A stretch of DNA of 61,391 nucleotides from Demequina mangrovi (GTDB lineage Bacteria > Actinomycetota > Actinomycetes > Actinomycetales > Demequinaceae). Position numbers and translations under genes: made by a program. Numbering within the stretch: the stretch's first letter is position 1; each line of letters starts with the position of its first letter. The notes under the pieces are model-generated. The model did not search any database. It saw only the letters and a list, made by a program, of their open reading frames with translations, and was not told the origin of the DNA. Below, one piece after another: positions 60,441-61,391 of this stretch. Where the stretch lies: the NCBI RefSeq assembly GCF_000759715.1, contig NZ_BBLU01000018.1, forward strand, positions 1 through 61,391, given 5' to 3'.

Positions 60441-61391
60441 TCAGCGCGAGAAGGCGGTCCGGGTCACCGCGTCCGACCCGCCACGAGCGGAGTCCGAGCC
60501 CTCGGATCCGCGGTTCGCACGCTCGCCGTCCGAGGAGCCGCCGGAGCGGTCGCCCTGGGAGCCGCGCTCGCCGCGCTCACCGCGGGCGGGCGCCTCCTGG
60601 GCGTCCTCGTCATCGGCCGACTCGTCGTCGCGGGTGCGCTCGTCGCGCTTCCACGAGTCGCCTTCCGACTTCTCGGTCGCATCGGGCCGGTCCGCGAGCT
60701 CGGGCTTGTCGGACGCCTCGGGCTTGGCGTCGGGCGCGACCTCGTCGCCCTCGGCGAGCGCCGGCTCCTCGGCCTCGGTCTCGGTGGTCCCGTCCACGTC
60801 CTCGGCGAGGACCTTGTCACCGTGGTGGCGCTTGCCGTGGCGGCTCTCGAACCAGGAGTGGCGCAGGTCGCGGTAGCGCTCGGCCACGCCCTGGCCGAAG
60901 TCGCGGCCCTCGGCGTCGGTGGTCGACATCCAGTCGAGGATGTCGCGCAGGCACTCGTGCACCTCGCGCGAGACGCCCGGGCCGTCGGCGAGCACGCCGT
61001 CGACGTCGACGTCGCCCTTCTCGGCGCCGTCGCCCTCGGCGGCGTCGTCATCGCCCGTGGAGTCCGCCTCGGCGTCGAGCGACTCCTCGTCGACCTCGGG
61101 CTCCTCGTTCGCGGCGTCGATCTCCTCGTCGGTCAGCACCTCGGACACGATCTCGTCGACCAGCGCGAGCGCGCCCTCGTCGTCGCCGTCCTCGACCACG
61201 CGCAGCGCCTCGGCGAGGCGCTCGTCCATGCCGCCGGCGCCGAGGCCGAGGCGCTCGAGCGCCCGGTCGAGGCCGTAGAGGGCGTCGCCGGGCGCGGCCT
61301 CGTCGGCCGCGGCCGTGCCGCCCACGAGACCCACCGCCGCGAGGGCGGCGGCGCCGGCGATCGCGGCGCGGATCCGGTGAGCGCGCCGACG
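60441..61391 (-). CDS. acidic DUF5667-like exported or membrane protein, 5' end missing
   Basis: The reading frame stays open to the window edge, so the N-terminus is missing. At the edge the translation is RAHRIRAAIAGAAALAAVGL, a hydrophobic segment followed by AAPGDALYGLDRALERLG, which resembles the start of DUF5667 domains in actinobacterial membrane proteins. The rest (about 250 residues) is extremely acidic with repeated Glu/Asp runs, then a basic-acidic low-complexity tail ending in Gly/Ser/Arg. It resembles secreted or sigma-factor-linked proteins, but no function can be assigned. Any start further downstream, such as a GTG at 61334, would cut into the hydrophobic segment. Confidence 0.75.
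   Translation of the reverse strand, partial: RRRAHRIRAAIAGAAALAAVGLVGGTAAADEAAPGDALYGLDRALERLGLGAGGMDERLAEALRVVEDGDDEGALALVDEIVSEVLTDEEIDAANEEPEVDEESLDAEADSTGDDDAAEGDGAEKGDVDVDGVLADGPGVSREVHECLRDILDWMSTTDAEGRDFGQGVAERYRDLRHSWFESRHGKRHHGDKVLAEDVDGTTETEAEEPALAEGDEVAPDAKPEASDKPELADRPDATEKSEGDSWKRDERTRDDESADDEDAQEAPARGERGERGSQGDRSGGSSDGERANRGSEGSDSARGGSDAVTRTAFSR

Overview
This window is high-GC actinobacterial chromosome, most likely from a cellulose-degrading member of the Micrococcales (Cellulomonas/Demequina-like; this is inference). The basis is strong GC bias at third codon positions, GTG starts, frequent leaderless promoters, actinobacterial families (DUF3515, a DevS/DosS-like kinase, an IclR gene divergent from leuCD, an RNase E/G with a long low-complexity N-terminus) and a secreted CBM2-GH5 cellulase beside a cellobiose-2-epimerase-like gene. 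I see no rRNA, tRNA, CRISPR array or replication origin.

Layout. 26-4254 (-): an unusual cation P-type ATPase and a DUF2252 protein that share a duplicated upstream regulatory region. 4440-11717 (-): the conserved run rne, rplU, rpmA, obgE, proB, split after rne by a complete IS481-family element with a 6-bp target duplication. 12178-20262: the cytochrome bd operon cydA-cydB-cydD-cydC, which runs by overlap into a DosS-like GAF histidine kinase; a NarL/DevR-type regulator converges on it. 20275-25438 (-): mutM, rnc, rpmF, yceD, coaD, rsmD and an AGE-family epimerase. 25564-27354 (+): GH5 cellulase. 27450-33785: molybdenum-carrier-like protein, recG, a DAK2/FakA-like gene, rpmB, an acetyltransferase and thiL. 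33855-39171: a TfoX-like protein, two quinone-oxidoreductase-like dehydrogenases with a DUF4386 membrane protein, an autoregulated membrane protein/XRE pair, and a MATE exporter. 39246-43059 (+): three tandem membrane GGDEF proteins. 43069-43527 (+): a DUF3515 lipoprotein. 43648-48800 (+): an accessory two-gene module, a CHAT (caspase-like) protein and a secretion-signal/transmembrane partner, inserted beside ddl. 48823-52945 (-): ddl, gpsA, plsC, murA. 53010-56378: a PfkB kinase, a P-loop kinase and two divergent CPBP membrane proteins. 56434-59299: leuD, leuC and a divergent IclR regulator. 59383-61391: a flavodoxin-like protein, a DCC-family protein and an acidic protein truncated by the window edge.

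How the parts work together. The cyd cluster joins a microaerobic oxidase, its CydDC exporter and a probable haem redox/oxygen sensor. The GH5/epimerase pair is a small cellulose module with a LacI-type operator. The ddl-gpsA-plsC-murA run couples peptidoglycan and phospholipid precursor synthesis.

Strongest candidates for something undescribed: (1) the CHAT protein plus membrane partner; (2) an extragenic repeat family at three loci, whose five arms all carry two GGGRC motifs exactly 41 bp apart, arranged as inverted pairs at two loci; (3) the 30/31-identical duplicated block upstream of the P-type ATPase and DUF2252 genes; (4) a CydD that lacks about 40 residues between Q-loop and signature.
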